Origin: Pontibaca methylaminivorans
Lineage (GTDB): Bacteria > Pseudomonadota > Alphaproteobacteria > Rhodobacterales > Rhodobacteraceae
Assembly (NCBI RefSeq): GCF_900156525.1
Contig: NZ_FTPS01000001.1
Coordinates: forward strand, 1,798,001-1,862,000
Reading direction: 5' to 3'
DNA length: 64,000 nt
The position numbers and the translations under genes are program-made. The notes below the pieces were generated by a model. That model did no database searches. It was given only the letters and a program-made list of their open reading frames with translations, and was not told where the DNA came from. Of this stretch, positions 1-8,393 are shown one piece after another. Position 1 is the first letter of the stretch; each line of letters opens with the position of its first letter.

Positions 1-82
1 GGGCGGATTCGTGTCGTTTCCGGACGGCTTGGCGGTGAGTTGGCGATGTTATGACTGGCATGTCTTTGGTGGAGGGCGTGCC

Positions 83-2227
83 ATGCTGGATCGGGAAGCG
101 GGGATTTCCGGCGCGGAGGCGCAGCGCGGGCGGCTTGACGCATTGCTGCGGCCCCGGTCGATCGCGCTGGTCGGCGCCTCGAAGAAGCGCAACAGCGTCG
201 GCAGCAGCATGGTCCGCAACGTCCTGCAGGGCGGTTTTGACGGGGAGATCCATGCGGTCAACCCCTCCTATCGGACGCTTTACGGCTATCCGTGCCATCC
301 CGACCTGGCAAGCCTGCCCGGCCCCGTCGATCTGGCGGTGCTTTCGGTCCCGAACCGGGTTCTGGAACAGGTGGTCGAAGAGGCCATTGCCCATGGGGTG
401 AAGGCGCTCGTGATCTTTGCCAGTGCCGAGGTCGAGGGCGACGAGGGGCTGCGGCAGCGGATCGCGGATCGCGCGCGGGCGGCGGGGGTCGTCATATGCG
501 GTGCGAACTGCATGGGTTTTTTCAATCTCGACCATGGGTTGCACGCGTTTTCGGCCCTTCAGCCCGAGACCATGGAAAAGGGCGGGCTGACCTGCATCGC
601 GCAGTCCGGTTCGCTGCTGCAGGCGCTGGTGTTCAATGACGAGCGCCTGCGCTTCAACCTTGCCGTATCGACGGGACAGGAACTCGGCGCGACCGCGGCC
701 GATTTCATGCATCACGCGCTGGATCAGCCCTCGACCCGCGCGATCGCGCTGGTGCTGGAGGCGATCCGCGACCCGGACCGCTTCGTGAACGCGCTGGAGC
801 GGGCGCGGGAGCGCGACATTCCGGTCATCGTGCTCAAGCTCGGGAAGTCGGCGGCGGGGGCGGCCTTTGCGCTCAGCCACACCGGCGCCATTGCCGGGGA
901 TACGGCGGTTTACGAGGCGCTGTTCCGCCGCCACGGGGTGATTTCGGTGCGCGACCTCGATGAACTTGCCGCGACGGCGATGCTTTTGACCGCGGGGCGC
1001 CGGGCGGCGCCCGGGGGGCTGTCGGCGATCCTCGACTCGGGGGGCGAGCGCCAGTTGATCGTTGACCGCGCCGAGGACCTTGGCGTTCCGCTGGCCGAGA
1101 TCGGGGCGCAGACACGCGACACCCTCGCCGCAACGCTCGATTACGGGCTGACGCCGGTCAATCCGGTCGATGCCTGGGGCACCGGGCGCGATTTCGAGGC
1201 CGTGTTCGAAACCTGCCTGTCAGCGCTCATGCGCGACCCGGCGACCGGGATCGGCATGTTCGTGGCCGATCTTTGCGACAATCTCGACCTGCATGATGCC
1301 TATGCGGGGGTCTGTCTTTCGGTTGCGCGCGACAGCGACAAGCCGCTGGTCCTGATGACCAATTTCGGCGCATGGAGCCATCGCAAGCTGGCCCTGCGGC
1401 TGGCACGGGCGGGGGTCGCGGTGTTGGACGGCACGACGCCGTCGCTGCGGGCGGTGCGGCACGCGATGGATTATCGCGACTTCCGCGCCCGCGCCGCCGG
1501 GAGCGGACAGCCCCGGCCGGAAAACCCCCGTGCCAGCCACTGGCGGGAGTTGCTGGCCGGGCGCGATGCGCCGCTGACCGAGGACGAAGGCTATGCGCTG
1601 CTTGCCGATTACGGGATCGGAACGCCCGCGCATCGCGTCGCCGTGACGCGCGAGGAGGCGATTGCCGCCGCCCGCGACCTCGGCTTTCCGCTCGTGATGA
1701 AGACGGCGCAGCCCGGCATCCTGCACAAGAGCGACGTCGGCGGCGTCGTGCTCGGACTGGATTCGGAGGATGCGGTGGCGCGGGCCCATGACGCGCTGGC
1801 CGCGCGCCTTGGTCCGCGGGTGCTGCTGAGCGCCATGGTCGACGGGCAGGCCGAGATGGCTTTCGGGCTGCTGCGCGACGCGCAGTTCGGCAGTTTCGTC
1901 ATGGTGGCCTTCGGCGGCATCTGGATCGAACTGTTGCGCGACAGCCAGCTGGCCATGGCGCCGCTCGGGATCGACGAGGCCCGGGACATGATCGGCCGGC
2001 TGCAGCTTGCGCCGGTGCTTGACGGGATCCGCGGCGCCCCGCCCTGTGACAAGGCGGCGGTTGCCGATGCGCTGGTGCGGCTTGGCGACCTGGCAAGCGA
2101 CCTTGGCGACGTGATTGCCGAACTCGATATCAATCCGGTTCTGGCGGGGGAGGGGGGCATCACCGCGCTCGACTGTCTTGTCGTTCCGGTGGCGGCGGGC
2201 GGCGACGGAGGGACGGGCCATGACTGA
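83..2227 (+). CDS. Acyl-CoA synthetase, ADP-forming type (acetate--CoA ligase family)
   Basis: Predicted to form an acyl-CoA from a carboxylic acid, CoA and ATP through a phosphohistidine intermediate, giving ADP. About 714 residues in the usual single-chain order: CoA-binding Rossmann domain (about 15-140, with RSIALVGASKK), succinyl-CoA-ligase-like domains carrying SHTGAIAG with the probable phosphorylated His266, and a C-terminal ATP-grasp domain (KTAQPGILHKSDVGG). The ATG at 83 is chosen over an upstream in-frame start because a GGAGGG ribosome site lies just before it and homology-like sequence begins there. The stop overlaps the enoyl-CoA hydratase start by 8 bp, so the two are co-transcribed and probably act in one acyl-CoA degradation route. 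The acid substrate cannot be read from sequence. Confidence 0.9.
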   Translation: MLDREAGISGAEAQRGRLDALLRPRSIALVGASKKRNSVGSSMVRNVLQGGFDGEIHAVNPSYRTLYGYPCHPDLASLPGPVDLAVLSVPNRVLEQVVEEAIAHGVKALVIFASAEVEGDEGLRQRIADRARAAGVVICGANCMGFFNLDHGLHAFSALQPETMEKGGLTCIAQSGSLLQALVFNDERLRFNLAVSTGQELGATAADFMHHALDQPSTRAIALVLEAIRDPDRFVNALERARERDIPVIVLKLGKSAAGAAFALSHTGAIAGDTAVYEALFRRHGVISVRDLDELAATAMLLTAGRRAAPGGLSAILDSGGERQLIVDRAEDLGVPLAEIGAQTRDTLAATLDYGLTPVNPVDAWGTGRDFEAVFETCLSALMRDPATGIGMFVADLCDNLDLHDAYAGVCLSVARDSDKPLVLMTNFGAWSHRKLALRLARAGVAVLDGTTPSLRAVRHAMDYRDFRARAAGSGQPRPENPRASHWRELLAGRDAPLTEDEGYALLADYGIGTPAHRVAVTREEAIAAARDLGFPLVMKTAQPGILHKSDVGGVVLGLDSEDAVARAHDALAARLGPRVLLSAMVDGQAEMAFGLLRDAQFGSFVMVAFGGIWIELLRDSQLAMAPLGIDEARDMIGRLQLAPVLDGIRGAPPCDKAAVADALVRLGDLASDLGDVIAELDINPVLAGEGGITALDCLVVPVAAGGDGGTGHD

Positions 2228-3047
2228 TCTCGTGATCCTGACGCGTTCGGGACCGGTGGCCGAGATCGTGCTGAACCGCGCCGACAAGCTGAACGCGATC
2301 ACCGCGCCCATGGTGGGCGCGATCGAATCCGCCATGGATGCGGCCGAGCGCGACCCCGCGGTGCGGGTCATCCTGCTGCGGGGCGAGGGACGGGCGTTTT
2401 CCGCCGGTTTCGACCTTGGCGAGCTTGACCCCGAGGCGGACCCCCGGGCGATGAAAGCCATGCTCGAGGCCGATTTCCACATGATCATGCGGTTCTGGAA
2501 CAGCCCGAAACCGACGATTTCCGCGGTGCAGGGATATGTTCTGGGCGGCGGTTTCGAGCTTGCCATGGCCTGCGACGTGACCCTGGCGAGCGAGGACGCC
2601 CTGTTCGGCGAGCCGGAGCCGAAGTTCGGCTCGGGCATCGTTGCGCTGCTGCTGCCCTGGCTTGGCGGATCGAAACTCGCGCGCGAGATGCTGCTGTTCG
2701 GCAACGACCGGGTGGAGGCCCGGCGGGCCGAGGCGCTTGGGCTCGTGAACGGGGTGGTGGCCCCCGAGCGGCTGCGCGAGGCGGCGCTCGACATGGCGCG
2801 GCGCGCGGCATTGCTCGACGGCAACGCGGTGCGGCTGACCAAACAGGCGATCAACCGCAGCTATTCCGCCATGGGCTTCGAGGCGGCGTTGCGACAGGCG
2901 CTGGACCTCGATGTGGAGATCGAGACCACCGAGACCGATGAATCGCGCGTTTTCAAGGAAATCCTGAACCGCGATGGTGTTAAGGCGGCGATCGCCTGGC
3001 GCGAGGCGCGCTTTCTGACATCGACCGCGGAGGATCACCCCGGCTGA
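2220..3047 (+). CDS. Enoyl-CoA hydratase/isomerase family protein
   Basis: Crotonase-fold enzyme of 275 residues, expected to hydrate or isomerise an enoyl-CoA. The oxyanion-hole motifs are present: SAGFDLGEL near residue 60 and VLGGGFELAMACD near 105. The GEPEPKFG segment carries the glutamates expected around the active site. The start at 2220 is the ATG inside the end of the preceding synthetase gene; the longer in-frame extension upstream only reads through that gene. Substrate is not determined. Partnership with the ADP-forming acyl-CoA synthetase suggests successive steps on one acyl-CoA. Confidence 0.9.
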   Translation: MTDLVILTRSGPVAEIVLNRADKLNAITAPMVGAIESAMDAAERDPAVRVILLRGEGRAFSAGFDLGELDPEADPRAMKAMLEADFHMIMRFWNSPKPTISAVQGYVLGGGFELAMACDVTLASEDALFGEPEPKFGSGIVALLLPWLGGSKLAREMLLFGNDRVEARRAEALGLVNGVVAPERLREAALDMARRAALLDGNAVRLTKQAINRSYSAMGFEAALRQALDLDVEIETTETDESRVFKEILNRDGVKAAIAWREARFLTSTAEDHPG

Positions 3048-3055
3048 AACCGGGG
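3038..3055 (+). terminator. Hairpin spanning the enoyl-CoA hydratase stop codon
   Basis: Perfect 6-bp inverted repeat CCCCGG / CCGGGG with a 6-base loop holding the TGA stop codon. No T-run follows, so this may be a pause site or weak intrinsic terminator between this operon and the next gene. Confidence 0.3.
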
Positions 3056-3134
3056 GGCGAAATCCGCCGGAATGCTTGCACTTTCGCCCGTTCCCGTGCC
3101 TATGCGGGGGCGGATTGCGGAATGGACTGGCGCC

Positions 3135-3860
3135 ATGGCGGAGAACGATCTGAAACAGGCGGTAGAGGCGGCGCTGGCGAAGCCGCCGCAGCGGATCATG
3201 GCGATTACGCTGGATGACGGCCGCCGGGCCTGGCTCAAGCGCATCGAGCGGCTTTCGCTGCGGCTGCGGATCCAGAAAGGCGACCCCGCGCGCGCTTTCG
3301 AGCGTGAGCGCGCGGGGCTTGCGGCCTTTGCCGCAAGCGGGCTGCCGGTGCCGGAAATCCTGCTGGAGGGTGCGGATTTCCTTGTGCTTGCGGATGCCGG
3401 GCCGTCGCTCATGGGCCTTTTGCGGGACCGGGGCGGGCCGGATGGCGAGGTGCTGCGCGCTTTCGCTGCCGCAGGCGCCGGGCTCGGGCAGGTGCATCGG
3501 GCCGGGTTCTCGCACGGGCGCCCGACGCCGCGCGATGTCTGCTGGGACGGCCGCGTTGCACGGTTCATTGATCTTGAGCGGTTTTCACCGGCGCGCCACA
3601 GCCCCTACTGGCAGGCATGGGATGTGGTGATCTTTGTCCAGAGCTGCTTCAGCCACTGGCCCAATGACAGCCGCTGTGCCGACGCCATGCTGGCGGCCTA
3701 TGCGCAGGCCGCACCGGAAGGCGCCCGCACCCGGATTGCCGCACTTTCCCGCAGGCTCGGCTGGTTGGGCCGGCTGTCCCGGTTATTGTCGCGCCTGCGC
3801 CCGAAAAGCCGCGAGTTGCGTGCGGTCAGCCTGACGATTTCCCGGCTCACGCAGTTGTGA
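3135..3860 (+). CDS. Protein-kinase-fold protein (lipopolysaccharide-kinase/RIO-like)
   Basis: About 241 residues. An N-lobe-like region contains AWLKRIERLS and FERERAGLAAFAASGLPVPE, followed by a hinge (FLVLADAGPS). The catalytic-loop region reads HRAGFSHGRPTPRDVCWD and then FIDLERF, resembling the H-x-D...N and metal-binding I-D-x-E segments of small bacterial kinases that phosphorylate LPS sugars. The usual HGD aspartate is not in its normal place (HGRP), so activity is uncertain. The start is uncertain: ATGs at 3072 and 3102 are in frame, and 3135 (MAENDLKQ) is chosen because the earlier residues look like leader. The gene stands alone, 87 bp after the hydratase. Confidence 0.6.
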   Translation: MAENDLKQAVEAALAKPPQRIMAITLDDGRRAWLKRIERLSLRLRIQKGDPARAFERERAGLAAFAASGLPVPEILLEGADFLVLADAGPSLMGLLRDRGGPDGEVLRAFAAAGAGLGQVHRAGFSHGRPTPRDVCWDGRVARFIDLERFSPARHSPYWQAWDVVIFVQSCFSHWPNDSRCADAMLAAYAQAAPEGARTRIAALSRRLGWLGRLSRLLSRLRPKSRELRAVSLTISRLTQL

Positions 3861-4087
3861 TGATTTGCGTTATCGGCATATATGCCGAATGGCGTTTCCA
3901 TTACATGAAAACGTAAACGGGCCCGTTCCGAACAAGCGTGAACAGGCCCTGTCATTTGTCCGGCACAAAGCGGCCGATGGAAGGAAGCCGGGTGTCATCT
4001 GGCGGAAACGCCGCAAAACGCAATGCGGGATCATGACGCAATCGCGGCACCCGGCCCGCCCTTTCCCTAAGGGAAATGTCCGATCCG
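3861..4087. other. Convergent intergenic region with palindromes
   Basis: No convincing gene. It lies between the 3' ends of the kinase-like gene and the H-NS gene. It holds a perfect 16-bp palindrome at 3873-3888 (TCGGCATA/TATGCCGA), a 12-bp palindrome AACGGGCCCGTT at 3916-3927, and a small hairpin TTTCCC-TAA-GGGAAA at 4062-4076 just past the H-NS stop. These may serve transcription ending from both sides. Confidence 0.4.
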
Positions 4088-4405
4088 TCAGATCTTGAAT
4101 TCAGAGAGCGGCCGCCCCTGCTGCTGGGCTTCCACAAGCCAGCGGGGCCGGCGTCCGCGCCCGGACCAGGTCTGATCGGGGTTGCCGGGGTTGCGATACT
4201 TGGGCGGGAGTTTTCCACCCGCGACACCTGCCGGGGCGGCGCCGAGCAATTCATCGAGCGGATAACCGAATTCGGCGGCGGCCTGCTCGGCGGCGCGAAG
4301 GGCCTCGCGACGGTCGCGCTTCTCGGCCTTCTTCAGGGCCTTTTCGACTTCGGCCTGCAAATGCTGCAGATCGCTGCGCGACATTTCATCAAGTTTGAAT
4401 TCCAT
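4088..4405 (-). CDS. H-NS family histone-like regulator (HvrA/Spb-like)
   Basis: 105-residue nucleoid-associated DNA-binding protein. The N-terminal half is a charged helical oligomerisation region (DLQHLQAEVEKALKKAEKRDRR). The C-terminus has the H-NS DNA-binding signature PDQTWSGRGRRPRWL, which recognises the minor groove of AT-rich DNA. Length and arrangement fit the HvrA/Spb regulators of purple non-sulfur Rhodobacteraceae, which tune photosynthesis and other genes; the exact role here is inferred. The start at 4405 (MEFKLDEMS) is chosen because a GAGGC ribosome site precedes it; a longer in-frame start at 4456 would run into the promoter candidate. It lies 118 bp downstream of ecm on the same strand. 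Confidence 0.85.
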   Translation of the reverse strand: MEFKLDEMSRSDLQHLQAEVEKALKKAEKRDRREALRAAEQAAAEFGYPLDELLGAAPAGVAGGKLPPKYRNPGNPDQTWSGRGRRPRWLVEAQQQGRPLSEFKI

Positions 4406-4443
4406 GATTGCCTCATTCCCTTGGAGATCGGAATATTGAATCT

Positions 4444-4475
4444 CTACTTGCGCCACTCTTGGCCCGAGTCAAGAG
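4444..4475 (-). promoter_or_regulatory. Candidate promoter of the H-NS gene with overlapping inverted repeat
   Basis: On the minus strand, TTGACT (4472-4467), a 17-base spacer and AAGTAG (4449-4444) form a sigma-70-like promoter upstream of the start at 4405. The -35 box lies inside an inverted repeat CTCTTG-N8-CAAGAG (4456-4475), a possible operator. The -10 match is weak. Confidence 0.4.
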
Positions 4476-4523
4476 CGGTCCGGCAGGGAAGTGGAAACCA
4501 AATGGAAAATGGCTTTATTCTGC

Positions 4524-6485
4524 TTATTGCGCCGCGACCGGCTTCTGATCGACCAGCGCAACCATATCCATCATGATGACGTTCAGTTCGAAATCCTTGG
4601 GCGTATAAATCTTTGCCACGCCCATTTCCGTCAAACGCCTTGCATCGTCCCGGGGAATGATCCCGCCTACAATAACCGGGACATGTCCCATTCCGGCCTC
4701 GCGAAGGCGCTCCATGACCTCGCGCACAAGGGGGATATGGCTGCCCGAAAGGACCGAAATGCCCAGCACATGGGCCTGTTCGTCGATCGCGGCATTGACG
4801 ATTTCCTCGGGTGTCATGCGGATGCCGTCATAGACGATGTCCATGCCCACGTCGCGGGCGCGCACGGCGATCTGCTCGGCCCCGTTCGAATGCCCGTCGA
4901 GGCCCGGCTTGCCCATCAGCAGCTTCATCCGCCGGCCCAGGCGGCGGCTCACCGCATCCACGGCCTCGCGCAGATCGTCCAGCCCCTCGGTGCGATTCGA
5001 GACCGACCCGGAAACGCCGGTCGGGCCGCGATAGGTGCCGTGAACCGCGCGCATCTGGTCGGCCCATTCGCCCGTGGTCGCCCCGGCCTTGGCGGCGGCG
5101 ATCGACGGTTCCATGATGTTGCGCCCCTCGCTCGCGGCGGCGCGCAGCTCCGACAGGGCGGCCTGCACCTTCGCCTCGTCACGATCGCGGCGCCAGGCGT
5201 TCAGCCGGTCGATCTGGGCCTGTTCCGCGGCCGGATCGACCACCATGATGCCGCCGTCCTCGCCGACCAGCGGCGAGGGTTCGCTGGTGGTGAACTTGTT
5301 GACGCCGACCACCACGGTTTCGCCCGATTCGACGCGCGCCATGCGTTCGGAATTCGACTCCACCAGCCGCGATTTCATGTAGTCGATGGCCGAGATCGCC
5401 CCGCCCATGCTTTCGAGGTTGGCCAGTTCGGCGCGCGCGCCTTCCTTGAGCGCCTCGACCTTCGCATCCACCGCCGGGTTGCCGTCAAATAGATCGTCAT
5501 ATTCCAGAAGGTCGGTCTCATAGGCCAGGATCTGCTGCATCCGCATGGACCATTGCTGATCCCAGGGGCGCGGCAGGCCGAGCGCCTCGTTCCACGCCGG
5601 AAGCTGCACCGCGCGCGCGCGTGCCTTCTTCGACAGCGTGACCGCGAGCATCTCGAGCAGGATGCGATAGACGTTGTTTTCCGGCTGCGGCTCCGTCAGG
5701 CCGAGGCTGTTCACCTGCACGCCATAGCGGAAGCGGCGGTATTTCGCGTCCTCGACGCCATAGCGTTCCCGGCAGATCTCGTCCCAGAGATCGACGAAGG
5801 CGCGCATCTTGCACATTTCGGTGACGAAACGGATTCCGGCATTCACAAAGAAGGAAATCCGCCCGACCAGCGCCGGGAAATCCTCGGCGGCGACGCGGGG
5901 GCGCAGCTCGTCCAGGACCGCGATCGCGGTGGCCAGCGCAAAGGCAAGCTCCTGCTCGGGCGTCGCCCCGGCCTCCTGCAGGTGGTAGGAGCACACATTC
6001 ATCGGGTTCCACTTGGGAACGTGGCGATAGCAGTATTCGGCCACATCCGCGATCATCCGCAGCGACGGTTTCGGCGGGCAGACATAGGTGCCGCGCGACA
6101 GGTATTCCTTGATCAGGTCGTTCTGAACGGTGCCCTGCAGCTTGCCGATGTCGGCGCCCTGTTCTTCGGCCACGGCAATATAGAGCGACAGCAGCCAGGG
6201 CGCGGTGGCGTTGATCGTCATCGACGTGTTCATCTGTTCGAGCGGGATCTGATCGAACAGCATGCGCATGTCGCCAAGGTGGCAGACCGGCACCCCGACC
6301 TTTCCCACCTCGCCCCGTGCGAGCACGTGATCGCTGTCATAACCCGTCTGCGTCGGCAGATCGAACGCCACCGAAAGGCCGGTCTGGCCCTTGGACAGGT
6401 TGCTGCGATAAAGGGCGTTGCTTTCCTTGGCCGTGGAATGTCCCGCATAGGTGCGGATGAGCCAGGGGCGGTCTTTCTGGGCCAT
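4524..6485 (-). CDS. ecm: (2R)-ethylmalonyl-CoA mutase (MeaA family)
   Basis: Coenzyme-B12-dependent mutase of 653 residues converting (2R)-ethylmalonyl-CoA to (2S)-methylsuccinyl-CoA in the ethylmalonyl-CoA pathway for acetyl-CoA assimilation. The N-terminal two-thirds is the methylmalonyl-CoA-mutase-type barrel (IRTYAGHSTAKESNALYR, FDLPTQTGYDSDH). The C-terminal third is the cobalamin-binding domain with GLDGHSNG (the DxHxxG motif whose His ligates cobalt). Length and the opening motif separate it from methylmalonyl-CoA mutase large subunits. The start at 6485 (MAQKDRPWL) is where family similarity begins. It is divergent from ccr, the preceding enzyme set of the same pathway. Confidence 0.95.
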   Translation of the reverse strand: MAQKDRPWLIRTYAGHSTAKESNALYRSNLSKGQTGLSVAFDLPTQTGYDSDHVLARGEVGKVGVPVCHLGDMRMLFDQIPLEQMNTSMTINATAPWLLSLYIAVAEEQGADIGKLQGTVQNDLIKEYLSRGTYVCPPKPSLRMIADVAEYCYRHVPKWNPMNVCSYHLQEAGATPEQELAFALATAIAVLDELRPRVAAEDFPALVGRISFFVNAGIRFVTEMCKMRAFVDLWDEICRERYGVEDAKYRRFRYGVQVNSLGLTEPQPENNVYRILLEMLAVTLSKKARARAVQLPAWNEALGLPRPWDQQWSMRMQQILAYETDLLEYDDLFDGNPAVDAKVEALKEGARAELANLESMGGAISAIDYMKSRLVESNSERMARVESGETVVVGVNKFTTSEPSPLVGEDGGIMVVDPAAEQAQIDRLNAWRRDRDEAKVQAALSELRAAASEGRNIMEPSIAAAKAGATTGEWADQMRAVHGTYRGPTGVSGSVSNRTEGLDDLREAVDAVSRRLGRRMKLLMGKPGLDGHSNGAEQIAVRARDVGMDIVYDGIRMTPEEIVNAAIDEQAHVLGISVLSGSHIPLVREVMERLREAGMGHVPVIVGGIIPRDDARRLTEMGVAKIYTPKDFELNVIMMDMVALVDQKPVAAQ

Positions 6486-6903
6486 GGTGCGGTCTCGAAA
6501 CAATATTACGGTCGGGTCAGAACTAGCGTAACAATGCTGCACCGTCAATTCGCCGCAATGCAGAATTGCCGCGAATGGCGCCGGGCGGCCCGGAAAAACC
6601 GCGACTGAGAGGGCCGGTGCGATGCAAGGCCCGGACTGCAAAGCCGCCGGCCGGTTTCCGTGACCGGGCGCGGGCGCCCGGGAGGCTCTCGTTCTTGGCG
6701 CGGGCCCGCTCCACCGGTATGATGCCCGAAGATGCGCCGCCTGAACGCGAATCCGTGGCCACGCAATTGCGGATCGAGGGTCCGCTACGAGACCTCGTGG
6801 TCATATTGTTTCAAATGTCCCAGTTCATCGGTTGCATTGTTTCGCGCCGAAACGTAAAGGTGCTGCATCTGCCAGTTCTGCGCCGCAGCAAAGGAGTTTC
6901 ATC
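6486..6903. promoter_or_regulatory. Shared divergent control region of ecm and ccr
   Basis: 418 bp with no supported gene. It contains three copies of the octamer ATTGTTTC: two direct copies at 6805-6812 and 6836-6843, exactly 31 bp apart on the ccr side, and one in opposite orientation at 6497-6504 in the ecm leader. The second copy overlaps a perfect inverted repeat GTTTCG-CGC-CGAAAC (6839-6853), 50 bp before the ccr ATG. These are candidate binding sites for a regulator controlling both genes. The middle of the region is GC-rich and featureless. Confidence 0.45.
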
Positions 6904-8190
6904 ATGGGTCTTGATGCCCGCGACACCATCGCGCCCTATGAGGCGCCCGAAAAGGATCTGTATGACGTCGGCGAGATTCCTCCGCTCGGATACGTGCCGA
7001 AGAAGATGCACGCCTGGGCCATTCGCAAGGAACGTCACGGAGAGCCCAACACCGCCATGCTGGAAGAGGTCGTGGATATTCCCGAACTCGGCAGCCACGA
7101 CGTGCTGGTCCTGGTGATGGCCGCCGGCGTCAATTACAACGGCATCTGGGCCGCGCTGGGCAAGCCGGTGAGCCCGTTTGACGGGCACAAGCAGCCGTTC
7201 CACATCGCCGGGTCGGATGCGTCGGGCATTGTCTGGGCGGTCGGCGACAGCGTGACCCGCTGGAAGGTCGGCGACGAGGTCGTGATCCACTGCAACCAGG
7301 ACGACGGCGACGACGAGGAATGCAACGGCGGCGATCCGCTTTATTCCCCGACGCAGCGGATCTGGGGTTACGAGACCCCCGACGGCTCCTTTGCACAGTT
7401 CACGCGCGTGCAGGCGCAGCAGCTGATGCCGCGGCCCAGGCACCTGACCTGGGAAGAATCGGCCTGCTACACGCTGACGCTCGCCACCGCCTACCGGATG
7501 CTGTTCGGTCACCCCCCGCATGAGCTCAAGCCCGGCTATAACGTGCTGGTCTGGGGCGCCTCGGGCGGGCTCGGTTCCTTCGCGATCCAGCTGGTCACCG
7601 CCGCGGGTGCCAATGCGATCGGCGTGATCTCGGACGAGAGCAAGCGCGACTTCGTGATGGGGCTCGGGGCCAAGGGCGTGATCAACCGCCGCGATTTCGA
7701 CTGCTGGGGGCAGCTGCCCACGGTGAACACGCCGGAATACAACGAATGGCTCAAGGAATCGCGCAAGTTCGGCAAGGCGATCTGGGACATCACCGGCAAG
7801 GGCGTGAACGTCGATATCGTCTTTGAACATCCGGGCGAGTCTACCTTCCCGGTCTCGACGCTGGTGGTCAAGCGCGGCGGCATGGTGGTGATCTGCGCCG
7901 GCACCACCGGGTTCAACCTGACCTTCGACGTGCGTTACATGTGGATGCACCAGAAGCGCCTTCAGGGCAGCCATTTCGCCCATCTCAAGCAGGCGAGCGC
8001 CGCGAACCGGCTGATGCTGGAAAAGCGGCTCGATCCCTGCCTGTCGGAAACCTTTGCCTGGGATGAACTGCCGACCGCGCACATGAAAATGCTGCACAAC
8101 GAGCACAAGCCGGGGAACATGGCGGTGCTGATCCAGTCGCCGAAGACCGGACTGCGCACCATGGAAGAGGTGCTCGCCGCGCGCGGCTGA
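6904..8190 (+). CDS. ccr: Crotonyl-CoA carboxylase/reductase
   Basis: NADPH-dependent reductive carboxylation of crotonyl-CoA to (2S)-ethylmalonyl-CoA, the key step of the ethylmalonyl-CoA pathway. 428 residues of the medium-chain dehydrogenase/reductase fold: N-terminal GroES-like part (GVNYNGIWAALGKPVSP, HIAGSDASG), Rossmann domain with VLVWGASGGLGSFAIQL near residue 220, and the family-specific segments GDPLYSPTQRIWGYETPDGSFAQF and QGSHFAHLKQAS. The ATG at 6904 follows an AAGGAG ribosome site. It is transcribed away from ecm and ends at a clear hairpin terminator. Confidence 0.97.
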   Translation: MGLDARDTIAPYEAPEKDLYDVGEIPPLGYVPKKMHAWAIRKERHGEPNTAMLEEVVDIPELGSHDVLVLVMAAGVNYNGIWAALGKPVSPFDGHKQPFHIAGSDASGIVWAVGDSVTRWKVGDEVVIHCNQDDGDDEECNGGDPLYSPTQRIWGYETPDGSFAQFTRVQAQQLMPRPRHLTWEESACYTLTLATAYRMLFGHPPHELKPGYNVLVWGASGGLGSFAIQLVTAAGANAIGVISDESKRDFVMGLGAKGVINRRDFDCWGQLPTVNTPEYNEWLKESRKFGKAIWDITGKGVNVDIVFEHPGESTFPVSTLVVKRGGMVVICAGTTGFNLTFDVRYMWMHQKRLQGSHFAHLKQASAANRLMLEKRLDPCLSETFAWDELPTAHMKMLHNEHKPGNMAVLIQSPKTGLRTMEEVLAARG

Positions 8191-8221
8191 TTCGCCCGGC
8201 CGGTTCACATTGGTGCCCGTG

Positions 8222-8253
8222 ATGCCCGTTCGCATCGCGGGCATTTTCTTTTT
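8222..8253 (+). terminator. Rho-independent terminator after ccr
   Basis: Perfect 7-bp stem ATGCCCG / CGGGCAT (8222-8228 and 8238-8244) with a 9-base loop, followed by TTTCTTTTT. It lies 31 bp past the ccr stop and separates ccr from the quorum-sensing genes. Confidence 0.85.
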
Positions 8254-8358
8254 CCGGCCCGGTTCCATACGAATCAATTACTTCGCAGGGTCATGCCTCA
8301 CCATTTTTGATGGAGCGAAAGCCGTGAATATCGGCGGAGTTCCGCTGGCACTAGATTT

Positions 8359-8373
8359 TTAACCTGACGTTAA
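8359..8373. promoter_or_regulatory. Inverted repeat upstream of the luxR-linked small ORF
   Basis: TTAAC-CTGAC-GTTAA, a perfect 5-bp inverted repeat 20 bp before the start of the small ORF at 8394. A related GTTAAC core lies upstream of luxI (9330-9343). It may be a regulator site, possibly for the adjacent LuxR; this is inference only. Confidence 0.3.
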
Positions 8374-8393
8374 GACATGGGGAGGAAACTGAG

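Noticed and set aside
1220-2854. 544-codon minus-strand frame
   Set aside because: Antisense to the acyl-CoA synthetase and enoyl-CoA hydratase genes; low-complexity Arg/Ser composition.
3865-4098. 77-codon plus-strand frame in the convergent region
   Set aside because: No ribosome site, no recognisable sequence, and it contains the palindromes expected of a non-coding 3' region.
8346-8360. Sigma-54-like promoter (TGGCAC...TTTTT) before the luxR-linked ORF
   Set aside because: The -24 half fits but the -12 element lacks the required GC, so it is not a convincing sigma-54 site.
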